NCBI GenBank assembly: GCA_013397695.1
Contig: VYZI01000148.1
Span: 832,187 to 896,186 of the forward strand
Length of the DNA: 64,000 bases
Reading direction: 5' to 3'
DNA from: Centropus unirufus
Taxonomy: Eukaryota; Chordata; Aves; Cuculiformes; Centropidae
The notes below the pieces were generated by a model. The model was not told where the DNA came from. It saw only the letters and a program-made list of their open reading frames with translations, and did no database searches. The translations under genes were made by a program, and so were the position numbers. Of the stretch, positions 31,781-44,800 are shown piece after piece (position 1 is the first letter of the stretch; every line of letters starts with the position of its first letter).

Positions 31781-32408
31781 CAGGCTGGGTGGAGAATGGA
31801 TTGAGAGTAGCCCTGAAGAGAAGGACCACTTGGGGTGTTGGATGAGAAGCTGAGCATCAGTGGGCAATGTGTGCTTGCTGCCCAGGAACCAAACCATATC
31901 CTGAGCTGCATCAACAAAGTGTGACCAGCAGGTTGAGGGAGGTGATTCTGCCCCTCTACTCTGCTCTCATTGAGACCCTACCTGGAGTACTGCATCCAGT
32001 TTTGGAGTCCTCATTACAGGAAAGGTATTTATCTGTTGGACCAGGTCCAGAGAGGGGCCATGAATATGATCAGAAGGCTGGAGAACCTTCTGTATGAGGA
32101 CAGGCTGAGAGAGTTAGGCTTGTTTAGCCTAGAGAAGAGAAGGATACAGAGAAACCTTATAGCAGCCTTCCAGTACAGAAAGAAGGCCTAGAGCAAAGAC
32201 AGGGAGTGGCCTGTGAGGGTAGTGAGGCACTGGAACAGGTAGTCCAGAGAATTCATGGATGTCCCCTCCCTGGTGATGTTCAAGACCAGGTGGATGAGTC
32301 TTCAAGCAACCTGGTCTAGTGAGAGGTGTAGGTGTCCATGACAGGGGAGTTGGAACTGGATGGTCTTTAAGGTTCCTTCCGACCCAAACCATTCTATCAT
32401 TTTGTGAT
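31781..32408 (+). mobile_element. CR1 LINE 3' fragment
   Basis: From ggctgggtggagaatggatt through the blocks ctggagtactgcatccagtt, gaggacaggctgagagagtt and gatggtctttaaggttcctt to the tip ccattctatcattttgtga. There is an internal deletion between the ttccagtacagaaag block and the gaggcactggaacagg block. Confidence 0.9.
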
Positions 32409-35149
32409 TATTATTCCAGGAAGGGAATGGAATAAAACACTCAACAAGTTGTCTCTAGACTAACTTTTCCTGAACATTAGAAAAGAATATCTTCTTCATT
32501 TCTCCCAGCACACACAGTTTTGATTTACCCATGCCTCTCTTGCAGATTTCCCGTGCCAGAACAAAGACGTAACACTAGGAAGAACAAAACATGTTACAGA
32601 GAACGGTATATTTTGGATCATCCAAAGGATTTGACACTAAACGTGCCATCCTACCCCCATAAGTGTAATTAACTTCCTTGTTAATTTGTTAGAATTAATG
32701 TAAGACTCACAACAACATTGAAATGAGCACCTGAGACTCTTACTGTAGCATTTTATATTAAAGAACACCTTTTTTTTTCCCGAATAAAGTATCATCCCTC
32801 TGAAAGTCAGAGTGAAACACTGTTACCCTCCGAGACTTATTATCACTTCGACTGGGGCAAGTTAACAGCATAGTGGGACAGATGCCAGCTTTGGGCACAT
32901 CTGCTGTCCATTTGTGCTGCTCTCTCAACTCATTTAGACAGGATTGTTGCCCATCAAAGAAAGGGCCCAGGCATGTGTAATAACAGTAGGGTAAGTCTGA
33001 ACTGTTAGAGGCTGAGTAAAATCACCCCGCAAGCTGCCAGCAGCTTTCTCTGATCCAGGCTGTTACTCTGGTGTTATTTCTTACCAGAGCTCAGTTTTGC
33101 AAGCCGGTTATTCCTTCCATAGCTGGAAAACTGCTGTAACTGAACAGATGAGCAATTAAAGAGGAGAGATTTTTGTTGACAAGACTAGCATTCAGCGTCA
33201 GGAAAGTCACAGTTAATTCTGGGATATAATGAGATTAGGATTAGACACAAGTTCTGAGTGAAGAAAGGGTAGTAGATGAGTGGCATCGCTGCCTTTGTAC
33301 TCCTTAAAATATCAGAGGATATTGTAGTTTTTGCTGTTGTTAATTTTTTTGTCATTTAAGGAGAAACGGAAGCCAAACCCAATCAAAAATAAAGTGATAT
33401 CAATCGTTATGCCTCCTCTGACAGTTTCCAAAATATCATTTTCACTTCCTGTTTCATACCTCCTATTAAACAAGAAAACCCACAATAACTTTCTAATTGC
33501 ACTCCCAGTGAATTTCAGAGACCTTTTTTCTTTGATGTGGCCAGTGCTGCCATAACACAGATACCTCTTAATGGATTTTTTTAAAAGCACACTAAAAAGG
33601 AAAGTAAATTTGACCATCTCTTCACATTCTGAACCTGCCAAATGCTACATGGGCTGAAATTTGCACAGGGGTTTAGCTTAGTCACTAAACATATGGAAAT
33701 ATTGTTCTTTATGATTATTAAAAATATTACTGAAACTATCCTCCTATCCAGCTAACAATGGAAAATAGATCTATGGGAGGGGTGAGCCAAACTGATCTTG
33801 TCTCCTTGGATCTATATACATTGCTTTTCAAAATGTCTCTTCTCCATGTAGTTCTTCTCCAGACTCTTCTCCAGAATCTATATTTATCTCTAAATTATTA
33901 ATTTTATTTTGCCTGTTGCAGCAATGGGTTTCTTAAAGTACATTTTACAATATGCAGATTTCCCTCTCTGAAACAAGTACATTGAATCCTTGTTACTACA
34001 GTAACTTTTTTTTTTTCCTTTTTAGTGTGGATCTGATTCCTTAGGCTGGTACTTTGTGAAATAAAATCATTCCAGTCATGGGAGGCCAGTATACAAGAGA
34101 TAAGGATATGTCAGATTCACAGCTTTCCAATCTGGCCAAGGTACACTACCAGCATTTTTAAACTGAGAATTACACTGTTTCTTAAAACATTTTCCAGCCT
34201 CTAGTAGGTAATAAATATAGTGGAAATCAGAGTGAAGTTCTCTAGCTTGCCAACCAAATCAGCCCAAATCCTACAAATGCGTTGCAGAGGCTTAACTTTA
34301 CGTCCAGGAAAGCAGACCCCATTATGGGTCTGTTCATTTTAGTAAAATCAAGCATATGTCTAGTGATTGCACAGCTGCAGGGAAGGGGAGAGGCAGGATG
34401 AAAGGAAATCCTAAATTATTTCAGTCCCCTTCATTGTGTAATCTACAAATAGGATTGGAGGGAGTTTTCATGTGCCATATGGCCTAATTTGCAACAGGAT
34501 GAATTTCATAAACACCTGCAAGAAGTCCTATTTCTTCTACCTATGTGAACTGGCACAAGATAATGTTCTCTGAGGAACCCCTGAACTTTAGCCTTCATAT
34601 CTGAAAAAATAAAGTTATGAACAACTGGAGAGCCCACATCTAGTTATGATTTAGTGTTCCTCTTCAGGATGTAGCTGATATGCAGAATAGCAAAACTCTC
34701 CTTTTGAACAAGGAACATCCTGCCTTTTCTAACAGTGATTAAGAAACTGGTACAGAATGGACTTGAGCATCACCTCAAATTACTTAGAGCAGAACTCTAG
34801 GAATGTCTGATATCTGCTGGTTCATCAAAGAACTTTGACTCTGAACCTTTTAACCACTTCCTAGAAGCAAAGAAATTGGGAAAATTAATGAAAAAATTCA
34901 GCAGTACTGTTAATGTTCTCAAACAAAATTGATACTCTTGCAACTTTGGCACTTTGGGGCAGTAACCTCAAAGGTTTGGGAAATGTTTAATTCATCGCTG
35001 TGGAAATACAGATAAATATTAGAAAATACTTACGATAATCCATGCTTGCATGCAATGGGAATTAGTGTGAAGGATCAGGAAAATTATTTTATCTTTGTTT
35101 ATAGTGCTGACACTGAAATATTGTGTACTGCTCTGAGACTACTATGAGG

Positions 35150-35550
35150 AGAGAGAGGGAAGTGAGAAACAACTCAAAAGGGTTATAATGCTTTACAGTG
35201 ATAAATTTAAAGAGCACAACTATATCTATAAAAAACAAACATTTAATACAGAAATTATCATGCTTGATGCCTTGGACAATCTAGTAGAGAAAAACATGAG
35301 AAGAACAAATGGCTGAAAAATTTGAGCTACATTATTTCACTAGAAAAAAAAACACACGTGCTTAGTAATTTAAACATTCAATAAATTACCAAGAGAAGTG
35401 TGAGGTTCTCCATCCCCACACTCAAATTGCCTGAAAAGCTTTCCAGAGCTGAGCACAAGTTATTAGACTCAAGATACGAGTCACTGGATTCCATTCCACA
35501 GATGACATTATGCAGAAAATCAGGCTGATGGTGTAATAACTTTACAAGAT
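35150..35550 (+). mobile_element. Old, strongly diverged CR1 copy
   Basis: Recognisable in order: aacatttaatacag, tctagtagagaaaaa, caaatggctgaaaaat, a cattcaataaattaccaaga block with gaggttctccatcc, then cacaagttattagactcaag, gagtcactgg and attatgcagaaaatcaggct. This is the pattern of an ancient sauropsid CR1 subfamily, known from recalled consensus. It is much more decayed than the other copies. Confidence 0.65.
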
Positions 35551-36684
35551 TTTCTTGGCCAAATTGCTATTCCTGTGGACACTCTTGCAGATTTCAATAC
35601 TGTTGTTAATATTTACCAAAGTAACTGAGATAAATTGCAATTAGTTTCTTCTCTTTTGTCTTATATGTTGTCTTCATATGTTGCAATGAAGAAGATAGAG
35701 TCTTACCCTATTTCATTTTATCAGGAAGTGATAAACCCGAGACTGCTGATGAATCACAGTTTGTTAGGGTGGCTCCTGCAAGTTCACTTGAAAATATTCA
35801 TGAAATTAGTGTGCAATTTGCCTATTAGTGGTAGGATAAAAATACACTGTACATCTGGCATGATTTATAGAATCATATGTGAAAATAGAGTTTTGGGGGG
35901 CTGTCAGAAAATAAGATCAATAAATTACTTTAAGCTGAGAACAAAAATCATATATTTACTGATCAGTTTAAGTCTAACTCTGATATATCATATAAGCCTT
36001 TCATTAAGCCTTCCCTTAGTTTTATAGTTAAGGGAGAAAATTTATTTAGTCATCTGGTTTTATTTTGAGGAAATTTTGGCTCAATTTTATTATAATAAAT
36101 GTCTCAAAGGAAACTTTGAGGGAAAGTAACATTAAATCATATTCCAAATGGCAATTCCAAGACAAAGTCATTATTAAAATTCTGAATACTATTAATGTGT
36201 TGCCTTTATTAAGACAAATGTGACATGTTACACTTGAGGTTTCCAGCCTGCAGTTGGAATTGTAGATTTCTTTTTTAAAGCAGATAACATTACAGATGTG
36301 ATGCAAAGTGAGTGATCATTTTGTTCTCAGAAAAAAATGCCCAAAGTAGCACTGACTGCACAGAGAATTACACTGGTGCAGAATGTACTGTAAAATAGAA
36401 AACTAAAATTCATGCAACTCCTTCCACAGACCGGTAACCTCCAATGCATTTTATTAAGTGCCCTGTGTTAATAATTTACTTAATTTTAATCACTACTGTG
36501 GATTGCAGTTTGAAATACAATTTGATTTTGCTTTCCCTTGGATTTGCTTTTATAATGACTTAAACCTGAACCATAACTCCCCCTGCAAAATTGCATGACA
36601 AAATGTATTTATTTACTAATCTATGTGTAATTTTTTTCATACATCATGAGCTGGAGCAGTTTGGCCAGGGAAAAGTTTCAGCTT

Positions 36685-36775
36685 TCTACTTCTGCACCAG
36701 TGTAATTCCTGGTACAACTGGAATTTCTCCAGACTAATGCTGGTTTTATGAAAGCAGAATTAGACTCACTTTACA
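36685..36775 (+). repeat. Possible ancient dispersed repeat
   Basis: tgcaccagtgtaattcctgg, ggaatttctccagactaatg and gcagaattagactca resemble a very old amniote repeat with caccagtgtaa and gagcagaatt blocks that I recall only loosely. It is weak evidence without a consensus search. Confidence 0.3.
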
Positions 36776-38522
36776 CAGTAAGTGTTATCCCATTATGCAT
36801 ATTGGTGATTTTCAACTTGTTCTTGAGGTTATTGTCCTTTCATAGTGTTCCAAGGGAAATACAGATCCCTGGATAGTGAATTTAAACTATAATACCAACA
36901 GGCTTGGGTTTTGTAGTCCCATCTAGAAGAACTTTCAGAAGCAGTCAAGAAAAACCCAGGGGTCTATGGGACTCACTGTGGAACCCACTGCACTGAGAGC
37001 TACTCTTACAGAAAATAGTTGCCAGCCTACACTGTGGCTGATAGAGAACTCTCTCCATTCCACAGGGCACAAAACAATCTCAGTTTCACCTCCCTCCTTT
37101 CCATTCCTGCAGTCACACTGGAAGAGCAGGAGTCCTGATCCATCACAAACAAAGCCTAACTGAGGTTCTTTGAATTAAAACTACACAGAGAAAGAAGAAA
37201 TCTGATTCCAGACAATTTCTTATTTCTCTGAGCAGAACACACCACTTTAGAGCCTATTTTCAAACCAGTGCGCTTCCTCTTCAGCATAGGCGTTGACTCA
37301 AGCTAAGGAATGTATTCCATTACAGCCCTGCTGGCTTGCTCCATAACTTCATGTAGAACCAGTTAGTTGCTGTGGTGACAGCGACCAACAAACAGAAAAA
37401 AAAAAGTCTTTAACTCTTTCAGGACTGGTCAGAGCAGTCTAGTGATAGGATACACACTGAAAACTTAAAACATTCTCGTTTTGTTGTCTTTTCAAGGAGG
37501 CTCAACCATTCCAGTAAACATGCAATATCATCCTAAGACCATCTAAGCCTTCTCCTGAGAATTGTTCCAAGTATCTTGCATTTTTTTTTGCAGCTACAGA
37601 GGCTGTAATCTATAGCTATTATTTCAACAAAATGTGGAGTTTACCTCCCTAATAACAACTTGAACCACAATTAAACTTGGTGAAACTCCACTGTCTTTTG
37701 AAGAAATACATGAAGACAGAATCTAGGCTTATTGGTGTGGATAGTGTTCATCTAATGCTGAAGTCAGTGCAAAATCAACTATAACATTCAATAGAAGCAT
37801 TTGGAATATAAGCTACAATAAACCTAACAATGTGTTGTTTTGAAAGAGAGGTACAAACACCCTGAAAACTCACAAAAAATAAGGATCATAACTATCTTCA
37901 TTATTGCTTTCATTTTTTTAACTTATTAATAATTTCAGGAGAGGCATAGTATGAGATCCAGTCTATGAAAAGGTGAAGATTTCTCATTTTAAAGAGAAAA
38001 AATGTTTTAAAATGTTTTTAAAGTTTTGAGCTCAGTAACATTTAGGTCTACAAATGCAATCCAGTGACAATGACAATGGGTATAAACAGTGATTCAGGTT
38101 GCTCTAAGGATGCTGGGTTGTGACCCACACTGTGCTAGAGGAGGTGGAGCTTGGCAAAAAAAGAAGGTTAACTTAGAAAGTGTTCATAAAGAAAGGAGGA
38201 AATTCTTATGCCAGAATGAGATTATTCCTTCCCTCAGATTATTTTGTTCAGCTCAATCAATAAAGTACTGAGGGAAAGATCTCTCTACAGGCAAGTTTGG
38301 CCTTTTTTATTCAATCCCTCCACCATTTATAGGGACTGCAAAAAACTGTGATTACAGTTTTGTCCATTGCAGCTATGAAAGGACTGAGTTCTTTTTCTTT
38401 TCTTAATACATTTTGCTTTATAAGATTGTTGAAATTAGAGGCTGGTAGTGCAAATATGTTTCTACCTGTGAAACTCATAGACTTTCTGGAAGCGTCAGGA
38501 GAACCTAAGCAGATTTTTCAAC

Positions 38523-38825
38523 TGAATCACAGAACCACAGCACAGCTCAGGCTGAAGGGACCTTGAAAGACCATCTGGGCCAACCTTTTGTGGGGAAGAG
38601 AGCCAGATGATATAATCTAGCACCTTGTCCACTCATATCTTGAAAACCTCCACTGACGGGCGTTTCACCACATTGCTGAGGAGGTTGATCCAATGATTAC
38701 TGATCTCACTCTAAAAGATGTCTTTTTTAATACCAAGATGAAACCTGCCCCAGTACAACTTGTATCTATTTCCCCTTGTCTTCTCCATGTGGCTCTTTGT
38801 GAAGAGAGAGCCCCTGTCCTCCTTG
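38523..38825 (-). mobile_element. CR1 LINE 3' fragment
   Basis: Begins aatcacagaaccacagcaca and continues ctgaagggaccttgaaagac, ttgtccactcatatcttgaa, cttgtatctatttccccttg and tcttctccatgtggctcttt. All are antisense CR1 landmarks of a different subfamily from the copies in PDHA1. The right end is approximate. Confidence 0.82.
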
Positions 38826-41800
38826 TTCAAGTTCAGTCTAAAGTGATGCCATTACCTCATAGCGTCCACCCAGAACTGAAGGATTCAAAGGCTCTTTGGT
38901 TGCTGCCTGCTTGCAAGAGCACCTGTGGAGGGGGTGTTTGCCAACCTCACCAGAGCTGCCACCACCCTGTGCTGACAAAAGACTCAGAAGCTCACCTGAG
39001 TGTTCTGCCACGTCGTTGCCACATCCACAGAGAAGGTGGCACTCCCTGAGTAGGCTCAGTTCCATCTGCAAGAAGAACTCTGGGATTAGTGGGCCTTCTG
39101 AGATCAGCCCAGACGTAAGACAAAGTGTAAAATCATGAACACGAGGCACTTCCATGCTGGTGGCTACTGAGAGTTAGAGGACGCCTGGGGCTACAGGCCA
39201 CACAAGACAGTGGCTTTGCTGGCATGTACAGGCACATTTATGCATATGCATAGATTTGACACTGTGCATGCATGTTGTTATTCCCACAAACAGATGTTAT
39301 ATTTGTCTAACCATCACATCCATCTGCCACACAGTACTGTGCATGCATAAATCACTGTGGAAAAAATATACTTGCTATGGTGTGATGTGAGTTGGAAATT
39401 TTGGCTCTGAAGTCCCACATTTGCACATATTGGCCTGTAAGTACACATATTTATATGCATGTGTGTGTTTGTATGTTTCATTAACATATGCTGTGTTATT
39501 ATTATTTTTGTTAGGTAATTCTCTTCCCATTACTTTTATTACTATATTTGTTAATTTACCATGTATCCTCAAGAGGCTTTATTAATAGTGGCAGTATAAG
39601 CCTACAGCCGTTGTGATGTCTAGACAAAAGGAAGTAAAGACACAGCGGAAATATTTACTCAATATTTCCCTTCTGTGGGAAGTTTCTATCTCACTCTTGC
39701 AACCCTTTTAATGTAACTTTATTAAGGATTTAATGTATTAACCAATGTGTTCTGTAATGGAATAAGTATTAACATTTTACATGTATTTACAGTTGGCTGG
39801 GCAAATTCTCCCTGCCTAATATCAAAGCCAATGAAATGTTGTGGTTTGAAATTACACCAGGAATACTAAGTTTCTAGAACTGTCACAGCAAATTTAAAAA
39901 ATCTCATAAGTACTGTGGAAATCTTGCACTGTTTTTAAAAGAAGCAAATATAAGCCTGCTCTTTGAACAGCAACAGATGGAAAAAGAAATAAAGAAAAAA
40001 CTTGAGTTATCTCTGTGTGGGAAACATAATCCAGGGAAGACTCAGTACCACTCCGGTAAAAATCTTGTTTGAGTTCCTACCAAACCATCAGACAAAGCAT
40101 CGTGCTGTATTCTCCTGTAATAATTGCTGCAACAAATGAATTAATAGGATGAAGTGCTGACAGCTCTCTTTCCAACCTTACATCTTAATTATTTTTCTCT
40201 TACATCTTCCGAGTTATTTAAATTAAGGTGTCCACTGCAAAGAAGATCTGAGATTTGTGAATGAAAGCCAGATAAATCAGAGGATTATCATCAGAAAAAG
40301 TCAGGAGAAAAGAAGAATGGAAGATAACAGGGCAGTTTAGAGAGAAGAAGAAAGATCTGATAGAGTGAGGATGCCTAGAAGAATGTGAGATGAAAAGGGC
40401 TATGTCAGAAGACAAAGAGGTTTTGAAAAATGACCATATTTATGAAGGTTGAGCTGAGTCGGTCTGAGTCTACAACAGATAACTTTGTCAAAATGGTTAT
40501 CGTTGATTCAGGCTAATGAGTCCTTCCTCTCTTGGACTGCAAAGGAGGTGTTTTGATATTCCAGCTTCATTAAAATTAAAGACAAAACCCAACAACTTCC
40601 CCCCTCACCCCTCACCCTACACCCTCCTGCAGCAAGACATGTTTCCTTCCATTGCCATCTCTGCTCTTCTTCCCTGTCCATTCCAGCTTGCAACATCCCA
40701 CATCACACTGGGGGTGGCTTCAATCTCTGCTGTGTCATAGCCTGGCTGTGCCCACACATTGATGGGCTTTTCAGCAAAATTTTGCTGCTTCCACCCCATA
40801 CCTTCTCATGCTAATGCCATGGAGAAACGGACCTTGCCTATTATTCTAACTGCTACACCTTCCTCACTGATTGATTACGTACCTTAAAATGCGAGGACAA
40901 TGAAGGTAAAATAACTGCTGCTTGGCTCTGGAGATCCGCCCATCTCTATCTTTTCCAGCAGAGAAAAGAATGTAGTCGAAACCAGAAAGGGGAGGCATTC
41001 AGATGACTAAATACCAAAGGTTAATTGTCCAGATATTTTGATATAGAAAACACAAACTAAAAGAGTCATATATAACTAATGAAAAGAAACACAGAAGAAA
41101 AGAATGAAACAGAAGTGGAGAGCTTGAAGAAAGGTATCTGGTTCACACATGGTATATGGTTAAAAGCTTGAAAGATGCATTTTGTTCTGAAAGCTAGAAA
41201 GTCTTCTCCTAAAAGGATAAAACTCCAGCATGAGCCACATTATGTAAAGGCTTTCCCCTGGCCTTACTAGAAAAGAGTGTCGGTAGCATCTTGGAGGCTG
41301 TCTGACAGCCTGGAGCATGTGGCTTAAAATGATCTATTTTTTCTGGACTAGATTTTGAAGTTAAGAGACTATATTGTCATATCGGCAAACCGCAGAGCAC
41401 ATGTCATCCAAAACAAAACCACTGACCGATTTACAAATGCAGCTGAATACAGGATTGTTCACAATGCCTGTGGGTACTGGGATTTCCATCTACATTCTCA
41501 AAAAACATGCATATGTCAATATATATTTGCGATACACGTTCTTAAATACATGAAGAAAAGAATACAAAAGTAAATAGAGATGCCTGCGTGTTTTCATAGA
41601 AAATTATTTTAATTTTCACATTTCCTGTCTTGCACTACTTTTGAAAACAGATATAATGGAAATGCTGTAGTAAATTTTGAGAGCCTTAGATAACAATATG
41701 ATTAAAAGCTTCCACTGTTTCTCATGTGGCCGTATTATTTATGCAGGTACATTTTTCAGAGGAATTCTTTCAAGATGTATGCAGACTCAAGAAGGCAAAA

Positions 41801-44800
41801 TACAATCTAGTTGATTGGAGGTACTATATTCATGATGGTAAACAAAAAAAACCCCCCTACCTTTGTAAAGTGTCTACTTGGGACATTACAAGACCAACTA
41901 CCTCCATGGAGCACTTCTCATGCAAAATCAGCAATAAAAGTGAACCCTTGTGGGGACTAGAAAGGCATTTTTGATCCTTAAGAACCAGTCTGAGTAAATA
42001 ATTTTATTCTTGAATGAGGAGGTAATAGGTCTCTCCCTCTACTCTATGAAAAGGTTAAAAATTCAGCAAAAATATAGGTCTATAATACTTCATGCCATTC
42101 ATAACTAAAGCAAGTTCACTGTGTTCTCATTAAGCATTTTCCTCTTCTTGTAAGTGCTTTAGAACAGTGCTACAGTCTTTACTTTGTTCTTGGAGGGTGA
42201 CCAAATGGAAAAAAGTAGGTAAACCTAGAAACTCAAAATAGCCAGTATGATCTTCAGAAATGCTGACCAGGAGCACCGCTTGAAAGCCGTCTTTTGCCCT
42301 GTTCTCTGAGAAAATTAACCTACCCTTCCCTAGCATCCTAACACTCCAGGTTTTGCCTGCTAACATACTTCTGCTCTGCAGACTATTTTTCTTTTTGCCT
42401 TTCTTAGCCAAAGTGAAGTCTGGAATTATCCTGCACTACTTCAATTCTGAAAAAGTGCTATTAAAAGATTTAGTAGCGTTAAGGGACAAATAAATTATTG
42501 TCAAATACATACTGAAGTCAGCTAAAACTCTGCTAACATTGCCTACAGGTCTTAAATAACTTTAAGAATCTTTTCTTTCTGCTTTTGAATTTAAGTTCTC
42601 AAGGCAACTCCCCGCTGTGATATGGAGGGTGTCCAAAAGGTGATTCAACTGACAGTCTAGCTTATGCTTCGAGACACAAGCTTGACATCAGTTTCCAGGG
42701 GTATTCTGAGAAATCAGACATGTATATAGGATTTAAAGAAATGTTTCTGTTTAGATTCTGTATAAAGCTCTCTAATATCTGAATCTTAAAGAGTATCAAA
42801 AATACTGGATTGTACTGATTAAGTCAAGTTTCTTGGTAGACACGGGGATATATGACATCCTGTCTCTGTTTTCCTGGGAAGCAGAATGCAAGGACCCTCT
42901 CCAATGTGCTTTTTACTCATAATTCTACCTGGCAGAGGTTTACTTCATTTAATATCTGGGCAGGAACTGATGAACACTCTGTTATCACTGCTGTTTCACG
43001 TAACAGTTGCCTCCTAAGAAAATTCAGCTACCCCCTTTTTCCAGTTGCAGGTCAGCAATAGTTAAACTAATTAGCAGTATCCATGTAAGCAAAAATTGGA
43101 ATTCGGATAGACAGTTTGCATTCAATTCAGAACTGAGGTCTCATTAGCAGGTCTCCCCAAGGACACCCGTGTTCCTGTTGCTGGTACGTCTGTTCTCCTG
43201 ACTGTGTCACCTGCCAGTTCAGCTCACAGCTGTTGCTCCACCTCATAGGCTTCAGAAGACGCGGCCAGCAGCTCCGCACTTGCTATCTCCTGCACTTTTG
43301 GGGCATGAAGAATATGCCTACTTATCCATAGCCTTTATGTAGATACGTGTCATGGTACAGCTGCTGTTTGCAACCATTTTTGCATTAAAGGGGGTGTGTT
43401 TTGCTTCACCTGACTTCTAAACCCCAGTCTAGGACAGACGCCAGCCTCTGATTGCGCTTTATTACAGAGTCCAGCGAATAACTCAAACTTTGCTCCTTTT
43501 CCCTCCTAACAATGCAAAGCATTGCAAAGCACTATCTCTGGAACCTGTGGATACAGAGGTTACTTTCTCAATTACAAATGTCTGGATTGTAAACTGAATA
43601 TAAATCTGACGGAAAACCGGTGCTGTGTGGCACATTAGACAAGTAATATGAAGTCTGCCCTGCCAGGGCCATACAGCTTTTTGATTTTAAGTTCTCAGCT
43701 GAACTAGTTTTCTAAAGGTTACAGCATAAGCTTTCTTGGTGTCATGCTATCATTGAATAGTGTGAAATATACGTGTGTCCCAAACTACTTTCCTGGATCT
43801 TTTATCTTTTTTTAATATTCCAGAAGGTGTTCACAATGTCACTGCTAGCGTGAAACCTAACATACAGATATATGGATAGAAATATATATGTACACATAGG
43901 ATCAGCTGGTTTGAGCTATGTTTTTTTTCTAAAACACAGTTGGGAATGGTTTAATTTTGCAGTAATGAGTCGTCAGCACTATGGTCCTTGTAAATGGGAT
44001 TCCATCTTGAACCGAGTGTTCCTTCCCTGCCTCATAGGGGTCTGTGGAGATACTGCACTAGCTTCTTGTTCTAATAATCTGCTGTTTTACTTGCTACCGT
44101 GTCTCATCCTCGGCAGTAGCTCTGGCACTCAGAGTCCACATTTCCTTGGGCAAGGTTGTTTTTTATTGTTGACTTTTTAAAACTGATTACCAGGTGTCAT
44201 ATAGCCAAGTCATAAAATGTGCTTTGTCCTATGTTTACCAATGCTCTAAACTGTATTTCTATAATTTTCTCTTTTCTAGCACTAATACTGTGCTCAGTTT
44301 AGAGGCATCTGTAAATGAAAAATAATATCTCTAACTACAGGGTACAGAGGCAATCTGTTTTCTTGTTGAGGGAGAAAGGTGTATGAGGTTGAGGGATTCA
44401 ACTCTGTGGTATGAATTTTATGTGCATAACACCCCCTAGCCTTCCATAAGTAATATGTAAGGCTTTTTATACGCATGCATTATGTTTCAAGTTGTGTATT
44501 TATGTTTAAGGTACTGTAATTAATGATTACAGTTTCTTTCATATCATCTATCAACTTTGATTTCTCAGATTTACATATCTGTAAATATATGTACATAAAA
44601 TATATACATATGTGTGTCCTTCATTTGCTATTCATCACTGCATACTGGTACTTCCAAGCTACTTGTTCAAGTAGTTTAATTAGGCAAATATTTCCCTGTG
44701 AACAGCAAAATCCATTACATTTCTTTATCTTATCTTCAAACTGCTTTCTGCTTCTTTTTTAAATTGAAATAATCAAATAAAAGGATGCCAAGTGTTGGGG

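Larger units (their letters stand above)
32409..38522. other. Intergenic sequence, no gene recognised
   Basis: AT-rich noncoding sequence with one old CR1 (35150-35550) and a possible ancient repeat (36685-36775). The longest open frame (35635-36027, +) has no recognisable motif and lies in AT-rich DNA. Confidence 0.6.

Noticed and set aside
42010..42055. gaggtaataggtctctccct resembles the tip of an old CR1
   Set aside because: Only about 40 bp match loosely and no upstream CR1 block was found, so it was not listed.
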